From assembly GCA_947570135.1 (NCBI GenBank), contig CANOTP010000005.1, positions 62,001-126,000 of the forward strand: a stretch of DNA of 64,000 nt, given 5' to 3'. The notes under the pieces were generated by a model, which saw nothing but the letters and a program-made list of their open reading frames with translations, had not been told where the DNA came from and searched no databases. The DNA comes from an uncultured Candidatus Melainabacteria bacterium (GTDB taxonomy: Bacteria > Cyanobacteriota > Vampirovibrionia > Gastranaerophilales > Gastranaerophilaceae). The position numbers and the translations under genes were made by a program. Shown here piece by piece: positions 1 through 8,284 of the stretch; position 1 is the first letter of the stretch; every line of letters begins with the position of its first letter.

Positions 1-1
1 A

Positions 2-415
2 AGCGGAAAAACCGTTGTTGCGACTAACGGCTGTTTTGATATCCTTCATGTCGGACATGTACGCTATTTGCAAACAACAAAGTCATTTGCGGATTATAGT
101 ATTGTGCTTTTAAATTCCGACAAATCCGTTCGCTCGATTAAAGGTCCTACACGTCCCGTTAATAACGAATCTGACAGGGCAGAGATTTTATGTGCACTGT
201 CCTGTGTTGATTATGTTGTGATGTTTGATGAGGATTCTCCGCGTAATTTATTGGATGAAATTAAACCCGATGTTTATACAAAAGGTGCGGATTATACTAT
301 GGAAACTCTTCCCGAAGCTGATATTATGATTAAAAATAATACCAAAGTTGAGTTTATAACCTTTGTTGAAGGTAAATCAACAACTAATACAATCGAAAAA
401 ATGAAGAATAATTGA
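2..415 (+). CDS. rfaE2: D-glycero-beta-D-manno-heptose 1-phosphate adenylyltransferase, 5'-truncated
   Basis: The open frame enters from the left edge and carries the nucleotidyltransferase signature [17 protein letters not shown], in which HVGH is the HxGH nucleotide-binding motif. A second family block, [24 protein letters not shown], is seen in pieces further on. Such enzymes transfer AMP to heptose 1-phosphate to give ADP-heptose for LPS inner core. About 137 codons are present. The family is usually about 155-165 residues, so roughly 15-25 N-terminal residues lie outside the window. A TTG at 68 is inside the conserved motif and is not a real start. The stop at 413-415 sits just before lpxD, suggesting one envelope operon. 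Related cytidylyltransferases share the fold, but the motif set fits RfaE domain II best. Confidence 0.85.
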   Translation, partial: SGKTVVATNGCFDILHVGHVRYLQTTKSFADYSIVLLNSDKSVRSIKGPTRPVNNESDRAEILCALSCVDYVVMFDEDSPRNLLDEIKPDVYTKGADYTMETLPEADIMIKNNTKVEFITFVEGKSTTNTIEKMKNN

Positions 416-426
416 TAAGGAGAAAA

Positions 427-1536
427 ATGATGAGATCATTTACAGTAGATGAGATTACACAAATTGTCGGCGGTATGTTAACTAAGGTTGAAAGTCCTGA
501 AATTACTCATATTGCACCGCCTGCCCTTAGTGATGAGAACACTTTGGCGCTTGCACTAGGTGAAGAAGAGATTGCTAACCTTGCAACTTCAAAAGCTAAA
601 GCTGCACTGGTACCTTTAGGTGTTCAAATTGACGGATTTACAACTATTGAAGTTGAAAGACCAAGGCTTGCAATGATGAAATTGTTAAACTTATTCTACG
701 TTGCACCTGTTGTAAATAAAGATATCCACCCGACAGCAGTTGTAGATCCTTCTGCAAAATTAGGTCAAAATGTTTGTGTCGGACCTAATGTTGTTATTTC
801 TCCAAATGCTGTTATCGGTGATAATACAAAAGTTTTGGCTAATTCATATATTGGCAGCAATGCTAAAATTGGTAACAACTGTTTCTTCCACCCCGGAGTT
901 AATATCGGTGACAGAGTTCAAGTCGGTAACGATGTAATTCTTCACCACGGAGTTTCTTTGGGTGCTGACGGTTTCAGTTTTGTAACAGAAAATCCGAGCA
1001 ACCTTGAACAGGCAAGAAAAGACGGTGAAGTTAAAGAAAACGATGTTGAACAGGTTATTTTCAAAATCCCTTCAATCGGTTCGGTTGTTATTGGAAATAA
1101 TGTTGAAATCGGTGCTAATACCGCAATCGACCGCGGTACTATTGAAAATACAGTAATTGGTGATAATACAAAAATTGATGATTTGGTTATGATTGGTCAT
1201 AACTGCCGTGTCGGTAAAGGCTGTTTAATCGTTTCTCAAGTCGGTATTGCCGGAAGCTGTGTAATCGGTGACAGAGTTGTTATCGCAGGACAAGCAGGAC
1301 TTGCTGATCACATTTCAATCGGAAGTGATACGCTTATTGCAGCTAAAGCTGGCGTTACAAAGAGTTTCCCTGAAAAATCAATTGTAGTTGGCGCTCCTGC
1401 AGTTCCAAGAAAAGAATTTATTAAACAATTGAAAGTTATGAAAGACGCTCAGGAAATTTTTGCTAAATTCAGGAAATTTGAACCGATGTTAAAATCTTTT
1501 GAAGAAGCTCACAGCGAAGTTGAGGTAAACAGCTAA
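427..1536 (+). CDS. lpxD: UDP-3-O-(3-hydroxyacyl)glucosamine N-acyltransferase LpxD
   Basis: This is the third step of lipid A synthesis: it adds the second hydroxyacyl chain to UDP-3-O-acyl-glucosamine in the cytoplasm. The protein has an N-terminal uridine-binding-type domain (about residues 1-100), then many left-handed beta-helix hexapeptide repeats (for example [22 protein letters not shown]). The block [10 protein letters not shown] contains the expected catalytic histidine, near residue 258. A helical C-terminus follows [12 protein letters not shown]. An insertion of about 30 charged residues ([20 protein letters not shown]) sits between coils, a position where LpxD proteins vary. AAGGAG at 417-422 favours the ATG at 427 or 430 over an upstream TTG. 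The gene lies 2 nt before lpxC. Confidence 0.95.
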   Translation: MMRSFTVDEITQIVGGMLTKVESPEITHIAPPALSDENTLALALGEEEIANLATSKAKAALVPLGVQIDGFTTIEVERPRLAMMKLLNLFYVAPVVNKDIHPTAVVDPSAKLGQNVCVGPNVVISPNAVIGDNTKVLANSYIGSNAKIGNNCFFHPGVNIGDRVQVGNDVILHHGVSLGADGFSFVTENPSNLEQARKDGEVKENDVEQVIFKIPSIGSVVIGNNVEIGANTAIDRGTIENTVIGDNTKIDDLVMIGHNCRVGKGCLIVSQVGIAGSCVIGDRVVIAGQAGLADHISIGSDTLIAAKAGVTKSFPEKSIVVGAPAVPRKEFIKQLKVMKDAQEIFAKFRKFEPMLKSFEEAHSEVEVNS

Positions 1537-1538
1537 AA

Positions 1539-2357
1539 ATGGTTACTTTAAAGAAAGAGGTTAAACTTGTCGGTAACGGTTTGATGAAGAATAAACCGTG
1601 CGAAGTAACTTTATTTCCGTCAAGATCAGGTAAAATAAGATACTTTGTAAAGGGTAAAGATTGGTTTACTGCTGATGTTGATAATGTTGTATCAACCGAT
1701 CATTGTGTTGTTTTGGGGAATCGAGGCGCTCGTGCTATGCTCACTGAACACTTATCGGCAGCTTTAGCTTTTTGTCATGTTGATTCTGTTGATATTTGCA
1801 TGACAGAAGATGAAGTGCCTATCTTAGACGGAAGTTCTTTACAATGGGTTGAAGCAATAAAAGAAGTCGGTACAAATAAACCTTTCTTTGCAAAAGAAAA
1901 ATTCTACACAGTATCCGAGCCTGTTTATTATCTTAACGGAAAGACCAGTCTTGTAATTTTACCGAGTGATGATTTGTTTATTTCTTATGCGGTGAATTAC
2001 AATCACCCTGATGTGACAAGAAGGTTTGTTAACTACAATCCGCGTAACAAGTATGAAATAATTGAAGCAAGAACTTTCGGATTCTATAAAGATTTGAAAA
2101 AATATCAGATGCTCGGTTTTGCTCAAGGGGTAACCCAGGAAAATACCGTCGGTTTTACGGAGGACGGTGGTTATACAACCGAACTTCGCTCTGAAAATGA
2201 GCAAATTAAGCACAAAATTCTTGATTTAATCGGTGATTTATATTTAACAGGTGTGAACCCGCTTAATTTAAGATGTCAAATCTTAGCAAAAGAGGCAGGG
2301 CATGCCGTGCATGTAAAAACAGCTAAAATGTTAAAAGATAAGTTAATAGAAATATAA
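1539..2357 (+). CDS. lpxC: UDP-3-O-acyl-N-acetylglucosamine deacetylase LpxC
   Basis: This zinc deacetylase makes the committed step of lipid A synthesis. The family residues are visible: LTEHLSAALA holds Glu70 and His71, HKILD holds the second histidine (225) and the metal aspartate (229), and AKEAGHAVH holds the catalytic histidine (255). EARTFGF matches the conserved FARTFGF region. At 272 residues it is shorter than the E. coli enzyme (about 305) but close to cyanobacterial-type proteins. The start is 2 nt after the lpxD stop. The only SD-like element is a GAGG inside the end of lpxD, so translation may be coupled. It sits in the order lpxD-lpxC-fabZ, without lpxA in the window. Confidence 0.95.
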   Translation: MVTLKKEVKLVGNGLMKNKPCEVTLFPSRSGKIRYFVKGKDWFTADVDNVVSTDHCVVLGNRGARAMLTEHLSAALAFCHVDSVDICMTEDEVPILDGSSLQWVEAIKEVGTNKPFFAKEKFYTVSEPVYYLNGKTSLVILPSDDLFISYAVNYNHPDVTRRFVNYNPRNKYEIIEARTFGFYKDLKKYQMLGFAQGVTQENTVGFTEDGGYTTELRSENEQIKHKILDLIGDLYLTGVNPLNLRCQILAKEAGHAVHVKTAKMLKDKLIEI

Positions 2358-2367
2358 GGAGAGAAAA

Positions 2368-2820
2368 ATGACAGAAGAAATTAAAGAAGAAGTAATATCT
2401 ATGGATATTCAACAAATTATGGAAATGCTTCCTCACAGATACCCGTTTTTATTGGTTGATAGAATCACAGAATGTGTTCCGGGTAAATACTCAAAAGGTT
2501 ACAAAAATATGACTATGAACGAAGGTTTCTTCCAAGGGCATTTCCCGGGAAATCCTATTATGCCTGGTGTTTTACAGCTTGAAGCTTTAGCTCAATGTTC
2601 AGCTCCTGTATTGTTGTCATTACCTCAAAATAAAGGTAAGTTGGCATTATACGCAGGCGTTGACGGTGTTAGATTTAAAAATATCGTAAGACCGGGTGAC
2701 AGATTCGATATGGAAATCGAATTAACAAAAATAAAAGGTCCTATCTGTAAAGCTCACGGTATAGGAAGAGTTGACGGAAAAGTTTGTGTCGAAGCGGATA
2801 TGACTTTTGCTTTAACATAG
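2368..2820 (+). CDS. fabZ: 3-hydroxyacyl-ACP dehydratase FabZ
   Basis: This hot-dog-fold enzyme dehydrates 3-hydroxyacyl-ACP in fatty acid elongation and competes with the lipid A acyltransferases for hydroxyacyl-ACP, which explains its place beside lpxC. LPHRYPFLLVD and GHFPGNPIMPGVLQLEA are textbook FabZ blocks, giving catalytic His58 and Glu72. The 150-residue length is normal. The start at 2368 follows AAGGAGAG. An internal Met at residue 12 is a less likely alternative. It is the last gene of the envelope operon, because a strong hairpin terminator follows directly. Confidence 0.95.
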   Translation: MTEEIKEEVISMDIQQIMEMLPHRYPFLLVDRITECVPGKYSKGYKNMTMNEGFFQGHFPGNPIMPGVLQLEALAQCSAPVLLSLPQNKGKLALYAGVDGVRFKNIVRPGDRFDMEIELTKIKGPICKAHGIGRVDGKVCVEADMTFALT

Positions 2821-2821
2821 T

Positions 2822-2856
2822 AAAAAAAAGAGGAACCGTAAAGGTTCCTCTTTTTT
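2822..2856. terminator. Bidirectional intrinsic terminator after fabZ
   Basis: The stem AGAGGAACC (2829-2837) pairs with GGTTCCTCT (2843-2851), with an A-tract on the left and a T-tract on the right. It can end fabZ (+) and the convergent small gene on the minus strand. Confidence 0.9.
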
Positions 2857-2857
2857 A

Positions 2858-3277
2858 TTAGTCTTCAAATAATTCAGGTCGGACTTTTGCAAGATCTGAG
2901 TTTGTATTTTCAAACATTCGATTATCATATCCGCGGAATCCAAATTTACCTTCCATAATATCTCTTAATTGAGAAATAATTTTATCTGCTAAATCTATTG
3001 CGCATGTTGTTGGGACTGTTGTTTGAACAAGTTTGTTCTTATCTCTGAAATAGTATCCGTTTTCTTTATCCATGTAACGTACATTTACGGCATCACTTTG
3101 TTTGCGTGCGGGTGTTATATAAACGTCAATATTGTTTTGATCAGCTTCTAAGTATTCGTCGCTGTATGTAATAGCGTTAATTACTGCATCGCTTATACCT
3201 TTTTGGGTGTTGTTCATGTTTTTATCATGTACATAAAAACCTTTAAATGCGGGTGAAATGTTATTAGTAATATTCAT
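2858..3277 (-). CDS. Lineage-specific hypothetical protein with N-terminal PAFKG motif
   Basis: This is a 139-residue protein I do not recognise. It starts MNITNNISPAFKGFYV. The PAFKG stretch resembles short 'PxFxG' motifs near the N-terminus of other unrelated-looking hypotheticals in this window. The rest is soluble and charged, predicted mixed alpha/beta, with no signal peptide or membrane segment. AGGAGG lies just upstream of the ATG, so it is well translated. It is convergent with fabZ and shares its terminator. No function can be proposed. Confidence 0.6.
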   Translation of the reverse strand: MNITNNISPAFKGFYVHDKNMNNTQKGISDAVINAITYSDEYLEADQNNIDVYITPARKQSDAVNVRYMDKENGYYFRDKNKLVQTTVPTTCAIDLADKIISQLRDIMEGKFGFRGYDNRMFENTNSDLAKVRPELFED

Positions 3278-3549
3278 TGAGCCTCCTTTTGTTTCTTTTA
3301 AAACATGTAATTTTTATTTTTGTTAATTTATCCGAACAAGATTAAGAAATGTAACAACTTTCACTATTCTTGAAATATATAAATTGATATATACTTTATA
3401 TATACGAAAGCATTAAATAAACACGAGAGATATTAAGAAAACAAGAAGAGAGATTTCAAAATCCGTTTAAATAAAGCAAAGAGAGAACGTTATTCCTATT
3501 CCTAATTCCTAGAAAAGATTTTCACCCCGCCACAAAAGCGGGGATTTTT
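3278..3549. other. Non-coding stretch with an orphan plus-strand terminator
   Basis: No convincing gene is seen in these 272 bases. The right end holds CCCCGC (3525-3530) pairing with GCGGGG (3538-3543), followed by a T-run to 3552, which reads as a plus-strand terminator although no plus-strand gene precedes it. The middle (about 3370-3415) is very AT-rich with promoter-like hexamers, so a short untranslated RNA is possible. Confidence 0.4.
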
Positions 3550-4932
3550 TTAACCTAAATATTTTTGCAGGGTTTCACGGTTAAAGACTTCCACACTGTT
3601 TTTTGAGTGGATGAAAATCATACAACTTATAATTGATTTCAGGGTATCAAAGTCTGAAAATGACATTTTGGTGCGTAAGTCTTCCATATTGTTTGCAAGA
3701 AATTCCATGATAATTGTTTTGTCGTTATATACAAGTGATGAAAAATAATCAAATGATTCTTTTGACTTAATACCTTCAAGGTAAATTATTTGCGGATCTT
3801 GGAACTCGATAAAACGAGCTGCTTTATCCATGTTAAACCCTACGTTTTCGTTAAATTCACACTGATTGACACCTGTTAGTTCGTATTTTGAGATACTTTC
3901 AAGCGTCATAATATTTTTTGATTTTGATTTAGCCGCTTCAAGTAATAATGAATAAATTACGTGTGTTTTACCGCTTAGAGATGAGCCGCAAACAAGTATT
4001 ATACCCGGTTTTTCAAGTGCTTGCTTAACTTCGGTTAATTCAGCTTTTGATGTAATAATTTTATCAATAGCGGTTGGCGGTTTGTATATTTTCAGGAAGA
4101 TTCTTTCACCCATAATCGTTGGGAAAGTTGAAACGCTTGCAAGAACGATTATATCGTCGACCTTAAAGCATAATTTCCCGAGCTGCGGAACTTCAGAAAC
4201 CGAAGGGTCAAGTTCTGAAAGGGTTTTGAGTTTTGCGGCAAAAGATGACACTAAAGCTGTTGGGATAAGCCCTTTATTGGTTAATTCGCCATGCTTTTTA
4301 AAGTTTACTCCCAGACCTTCTTCTTCCCCTTGGAAAGTTACTTCGTGAATATCTTCTAATATTGCCTGTTTTAAGATTGCGCGGATAATTTTTTGGATGT
4401 GATTGTCGCTTAAGTCTTCGCTATGAAGTTCATCTTGCCAGTCATAACCCGTATTGGTTTCTGTTGAGATATTTCCGACGGTGACATCAATTTTATAGTA
4501 TTCATCAATTTTTTTGAGGATGCTTTCTTCTGAAGATAAAACAGGGTCAATTTCACACTCTGCGGTTTCCATAATTTTATCTATTGCAAATAAATCTCTT
4601 GGGTCTGCCATTGCAACAGTCAGAGTGTTTTCGATTTTAAACAGCGGAATAATTTTATATCTTCGTGCGTCAGAAAAATTAATGTATTTAAGACATTTTC
4701 TGTCTAAATCATAATCATCAAGGTTAACGTACGGGGTGTGAAGTTTTGATTCTAAAAATTTAATCAATTGATCTTCTGTTAAAAATCCTGAATTTATTAA
4801 AGCCTGTCCGATATTAATATTTTGAGCAGCGGCAATTTCTTCTGCCTGTTCAACAACCTCATATTGAACAAGTCCTTCTCTGACTAAATCATATTTTAAT
4901 GTTTCAAGTGTTTTATTTGTAATAATATTCAT
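3550..4932 (-). CDS. PilB/GspE-type secretion ATPase homologue with degenerate active site
   Basis: Residues 36-150 form an MshEN/T2SSE-N-like domain (IGQALINSGFLTEDQLIKFL). A GspE-like ATPase domain follows. The P-loop is GSSLSGKT (316-323) instead of the usual GPTGSGKT. The usual Asp box is replaced by TLESISKYEL. The Walker B region reads DPQIIYLEGIKS, where active family members have a GEIRD pattern, so the catalytic glutamate is displaced. No CxxC zinc motif is seen, and at 460 residues it is about 100 shorter than PilB. It overlaps the response-regulator gene upstream by one base, so the two are co-translated. It may be a regulatory or structural relative of a type IV pilus motor rather than an active one. 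Confidence 0.75.
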   Translation of the reverse strand: MNIITNKTLETLKYDLVREGLVQYEVVEQAEEIAAAQNINIGQALINSGFLTEDQLIKFLESKLHTPYVNLDDYDLDRKCLKYINFSDARRYKIIPLFKIENTLTVAMADPRDLFAIDKIMETAECEIDPVLSSEESILKKIDEYYKIDVTVGNISTETNTGYDWQDELHSEDLSDNHIQKIIRAILKQAILEDIHEVTFQGEEEGLGVNFKKHGELTNKGLIPTALVSSFAAKLKTLSELDPSVSEVPQLGKLCFKVDDIIVLASVSTFPTIMGERIFLKIYKPPTAIDKIITSKAELTEVKQALEKPGIILVCGSSLSGKTHVIYSLLLEAAKSKSKNIMTLESISKYELTGVNQCEFNENVGFNMDKAARFIEFQDPQIIYLEGIKSKESFDYFSSLVYNDKTIIMEFLANNMEDLRTKMSFSDFDTLKSIISCMIFIHSKNSVEVFNRETLQKYLG

Positions 4933-5306
4933 TATACTTTTTCCGCTTCAAGGTATTTTTGAACAACTTTAACCACATCATCAAGATCAAACGGTTTTGT
5001 AATATATTCGTTTGCGCCTGTTTCTTCACCGATAAGCTTATCTTCTTCCTGGGTGCGGGCTGTTACCATAAGTATTGGGATATTTTTGTATTTTGCATCA
5101 AATTTTAATAATCTGCTGATTTTATAACCGTTGATTCTCGGCATCATAACATCAAGCACGATTAAATCAGGAACGATTTCTCTTGCAAGTTTTAAACCGT
5201 CTTCTCCGTTATAAGCGCAGTAGCAGGTATATCCGCAAGATTCCAGTACAAATTTCAAACTTTCTACAATATCTTGTTCATCATCAACAATAAGAATTTT
5301 CTTCAT
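4932..5306 (-). CDS. Single-domain CheY-like response regulator
   Basis: This is a 124-residue receiver domain only. The acidic pair is in ILIVDDEQD, the phosphoacceptor Asp52 in LIVLDVMMP, Thr82 in MVTART, and the conserved Lys104 in ITKPFD. There is no output domain, so it must act by protein contact. It is followed with a one-base overlap by the PilB-like protein, which makes that protein its likely partner. AGGGGA precedes the start. Confidence 0.9.
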   Translation of the reverse strand: MKKILIVDDEQDIVESLKFVLESCGYTCYCAYNGEDGLKLAREIVPDLIVLDVMMPRINGYKISRLLKFDAKYKNIPILMVTARTQEEDKLIGEETGANEYITKPFDLDDVVKVVQKYLEAEKV

Positions 5307-5384
5307 ACTATCCCCTAATCAGTAAAAATATATCGTATTTACAGTATAACACAGTTTTCGGGCAGGGGCAATATTTCTTGTAAG

Positions 5385-6140
5385 TTATTTTGCTGTATCA
5401 AAGATATATTTTACTGCGGCTGTTGCCGGGACAGCTATTCCGTTATATATTCTTATCGGGTAAACGTCTGTGACATCTTTAGGTTTTACAATACAAGTTT
5501 GTTTATCTTCCAGATTGTTTTTACCTGTTGAGCAGCTAATTTCTTTATTTGGAAGAGAAGGCCCGTTAACATCTATAAATCCGTAACAATAGGCCAGACC
5601 TTTATTTGAGCCTGCGTTAAGAGTGGTAATATTATATCCGATTTCAAAATAACAGGCATTTGATTCGCCAAGCCTTTTATGAAAAGCTATGATTGTTCCA
5701 TCGTTCAATAAATAAGCATGGTAATCTGCTAAGTTTCCTCTTCCGCTGTTTAATCCAAGAAATGCATCTTTATCAATTGTATAGTTTATTGCATAGTTTG
5801 CGGCGGAATTTTTTGAAATTTTTATATCTGAGGCTTTATTATAATAGGTGGAACTGCTTAATGTTCCGTTTAAAATTGAGCAAATACTTCTTATTTTTTC
5901 AGGGTGCTGTGTACCGCCATTATTTCCGCAAGTTTGTTCTATTCCTGAAAAATCATAATCGTATTGAGCCTGACTCATTCTTGCGGCTTGCGAAATTGTT
6001 GATACGGCTTTTTTGAATTTTGAGCGATATTGATGTGAGCGAATGTTTGCCATTAGTGTTGGAATAGTCATTGCTGCTACAACTCCGATTATTCCAAGCG
6101 TGATTAAAACTTCAGCTAAAGTAAATCCTTTTCTTTTCAT
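5385..6140 (-). CDS. Type IV prepilin-like / pseudopilin protein
   Basis: The N-terminus MKRKGFTLAEVLITLGII is a class III signal: cleavage is expected after Gly5 of KRKG, with Glu at +5 of the mature protein and a hydrophobic alpha-1 helix. The rest (251 residues in all) is a variable globular domain with several cysteines (QTCGN, CSIL, CYFE, CYGF, CSTG, CIVK) that may form disulfides outside the cytoplasm. The closest neighbours are a CheY-like regulator and a PilB-like protein on the same strand, consistent with a pilus or type II-like system. GAGGAG lies before the start. Confidence 0.88.
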   Translation of the reverse strand: MKRKGFTLAEVLITLGIIGVVAAMTIPTLMANIRSHQYRSKFKKAVSTISQAARMSQAQYDYDFSGIEQTCGNNGGTQHPEKIRSICSILNGTLSSSTYYNKASDIKISKNSAANYAINYTIDKDAFLGLNSGRGNLADYHAYLLNDGTIIAFHKRLGESNACYFEIGYNITTLNAGSNKGLAYCYGFIDVNGPSLPNKEISCSTGKNNLEDKQTCIVKPKDVTDVYPIRIYNGIAVPATAAVKYIFDTAK

Positions 6141-6194
6141 ATTAATTACTCCTCTTTTAAATAATTAATTGAATTTTAAATTAATACTTTAAAA

Positions 6195-6225
6195 TTGTCA
6201 ATATAAATTTAAACTAATGTATTCT
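6195..6225 (+). promoter_or_regulatory. Promoter of small HTH gene, leaderless type
   Basis: TTGTCA (6195-6200) and TATTCT (6220-6225) are separated by 19 bases. The -10 box ends 6 bases before the ATG at 6232, so transcription should begin at or next to the start codon. No Shine-Dalgarno is present. Confidence 0.55.
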
Positions 6226-6231
6226 TAGGTT

Positions 6232-6447
6232 ATGAGTTTATGTAATGAAATCAGAAAATTAATGATAGATTGCGATGTGACGCTTACACAGTTAGCGCAG
6301 GAGATTTCCACAGCAAAGAATAAACATTATACTGTTCAAAATCTTTCTCAAAAATTAAAAAACAATACCCTAAATGCTCAAGAAGTTGATATAATCCTTG
6401 AGGTACTTAATTATCAGATGTTTTTTTATCCTAAAAAAAGTCAGTAA
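6232..6447 (+). CDS. Small XRE-like helix-turn-helix protein
   Basis: This 71-residue protein resembles the minimal Cro/CI-like fold. It has a first helix (NEIRKLMIDCDVTLTQLAQEI), then a recognition-type segment (YTVQNLSQKLKNNTLNAQEVDIILEVLNY). It is a probable DNA-binding regulator, shorter than typical repressors and with no second domain. It is divergent from the prepilin-like gene 92 bp away, so that gene could be a target. The ATG appears to be leaderless. Confidence 0.65.
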   Translation: MSLCNEIRKLMIDCDVTLTQLAQEISTAKNKHYTVQNLSQKLKNNTLNAQEVDIILEVLNYQMFFYPKKSQ

Positions 6448-6554
6448 TGTAAAGAAATTTTAATTGTATGGCAATTTACTTCTTAAGAATGTTTTTAAGT
6501 ATATATAATTTATATGCTCATGATATGGTACTAATAAATACGAAAGGAGATTTT

Positions 6555-7115
6555 ATGGGTGAATTCGATATTTCTAAAGTTGGAGGAAAACCAACAAATT
6601 CTACGCCTAATGTGCAGGTAGATGTGAATAAAACAGATGATAAAAAAGCTGTTAATGAAAAAATTTTAAAATACTTTGGCAAAAAAGACGGCAATATATC
6701 TCATTTTCCTACCTATAGGGCAAGTCAGGAAGAATTAAATAAATTGTCTGCAAATGAACGTAAACAGTATGAAGAACTTTTTAATTATACTAATTCTAAA
6801 TCACATGGAATGGATCCTCAAAAAGATGCTGCAATTAAGGAATGGAACAAAAATCATCCGAATTGTAAAATAAAAAGTCAGTACGATGATGTTAAAAAGT
6901 TACAGCAAGTTATTGCTGCTTTTAATCCGGGTAAAGCTGATGAAGCTGTATTAAATAAGTTAACGGCAGGTGATCGTAAATTATATGATGATCTTTATCA
7001 TTATACAAATTCCAAATCACACGGAATGGATCCTCAAAAGAATGCTCAAATTAAAGAATGGAACGCAAATCATCCAGACTGTCAAATAAAAAGTCAATAT
7101 GATGTTAAATGGTAA
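6555..7115 (+). CDS. Hypothetical protein with two tandem ~50-residue repeats
   Basis: AAAGGAGA at 6543-6550 identifies the ATG at 6555 (186 residues) rather than an upstream ATG at 6468. The body is an internal duplication. Both units contain YTNSKSHGMDPQK, then IKEWN and NHP, and end in IKSQYD. The linker between them is lysine- and alanine-rich. There is no signal peptide or membrane segment. The N-terminal 50 residues are polar and probably disordered. The family is unknown to me. Repeat units of this kind often bind another protein or peptidoglycan, but nothing in the sequence decides that. Confidence 0.7.
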   Translation: MGEFDISKVGGKPTNSTPNVQVDVNKTDDKKAVNEKILKYFGKKDGNISHFPTYRASQEELNKLSANERKQYEELFNYTNSKSHGMDPQKDAAIKEWNKNHPNCKIKSQYDDVKKLQQVIAAFNPGKADEAVLNKLTAGDRKLYDDLYHYTNSKSHGMDPQKNAQIKEWNANHPDCQIKSQYDVKW

Positions 7116-7128
7116 GTTTTAGATTTAA

Positions 7129-7165
7129 TAAAAGGCGGAATTTATTTATAAATTCTGCCTTTTAT
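7129..7165. terminator. Bidirectional terminator overlapping the dxr 3' end
   Basis: TAAAAGGCGGAATTT (7129-7143) pairs with AAATTCTGCCTTTTA (7150-7164), with one G-T pair and flanking A and T tracts. It serves the tandem-repeat gene (+) and dxr (-), whose stop codon lies inside the hairpin. Confidence 0.8.
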
Positions 7166-8284
7166 GTATTCTTGTGTTTTAGTACGTATTTCTTTATCGA
7201 CTGCAAAAATCTCATCAATTGTCGGGTTGATGACAGTTGAATGGGATGACATCATTTTTTCAACTATTGAATAAATGTCGTAGAGTTTAATTTTGTTATC
7301 CAAGAATGCAAAAACGGCTTCTTCATTTGCAGCGTTAAAGCATACAGGCATGCTGCCTCCTGTTGTCCCTGCAGTGTATGCCATTTTTACTCCGGGGAAT
7401 TTTTCATAATCTGGTTTTTCAAAATCAAGTCGTGCAATTTCTGAGAAACTGAAACTTTTTGATTTAATTCCCTCATAGCGTTCAGGATAAGTTATTGCGT
7501 ACTGAATAGGGATATGCATACTAGGTAAGCCAAGTTGCGCGATAACGCTGCCGTCTGCGTATTCAATAGCCGAATGAACAATGCTTTGAGGATGAATTAC
7601 CACATCAATTTTATCGTACGGCATGTTAAACAAATGATGTGCTTCTATTATTTCTAAACCTTTATTTATCAGGGTTGCAGAATCAACCGTGATTTTTCTG
7701 CCCATATTCCACCTTGGGTGAGCGAGAGCCTCTGCGACTGTTGCGTTTTTCATATCATCAATTGTTTTATGTAAAAACGGTCCGCCGCTTGCTGTTATGA
7801 TAAGTTTCTCAACTTGCGAGATATCTTTTATACATTGATGTATTGCGCAGTGTTCGCTGTCTACGGGGATAATTTTTACCCCTGCTTTTTTCGCTGCACT
7901 CATAACAATATCTCCTGCCATAACAAGTGTTTCTTTGTTTGCAAGTGCGATATCTATGCCGTTTTCTATGGCTTTTAGGGTTGGTTTTAAGCCGATTTTA
8001 CCCGATACTGCAACCAGTATAATATCATTTTCTTTATTTGAGCATATTTCTTCTAAACCATCAGGACCTTGAAGGGTTTTTATACCCTCAATTTTTATTT
8101 CTTTGTTTGCGCAAATGTATTTTGGTTTAAATTTAAGAGCTTGTTGTTTTAAAAGTTCAACATTACTGCCTCCTGCAAGGGCTATTATTTCAAATTTATC
8201 CTGAAGTTTTTCTATAACTTCAAGCGCTTGGGTTCCGATTGAACCGGTTGAACCGAGAATGCTTATTTTTCGTTTATTTGTCAT
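7142..8284 (-). CDS. dxr: 1-deoxy-D-xylulose 5-phosphate reductoisomerase
   Basis: This enzyme converts DXP to MEP in the non-mevalonate isoprenoid pathway using NADPH and a divalent metal. ILGSTGSIG is the NADPH-binding loop. VDSEH carries metal ligands, ASGGPF is the substrate loop, and NKGLEIIEAHHLF and HPQSIVHS are conserved catalytic-domain blocks. The 380-residue length is normal. Its ATG overlaps the TGA of the upstream histidine kinase (ATGA), so the two are translationally coupled, which is an unusual partnership for dxr. Confidence 0.97.
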   Translation of the reverse strand: MTNKRKISILGSTGSIGTQALEVIEKLQDKFEIIALAGGSNVELLKQQALKFKPKYICANKEIKIEGIKTLQGPDGLEEICSNKENDIILVAVSGKIGLKPTLKAIENGIDIALANKETLVMAGDIVMSAAKKAGVKIIPVDSEHCAIHQCIKDISQVEKLIITASGGPFLHKTIDDMKNATVAEALAHPRWNMGRKITVDSATLINKGLEIIEAHHLFNMPYDKIDVVIHPQSIVHSAIEYADGSVIAQLGLPSMHIPIQYAITYPERYEGIKSKSFSFSEIARLDFEKPDYEKFPGVKMAYTAGTTGGSMPVCFNAANEEAVFAFLDNKIKLYDIYSIVEKMMSSHSTVINPTIDEIFAVDKEIRTKTQEYIKGRIYK

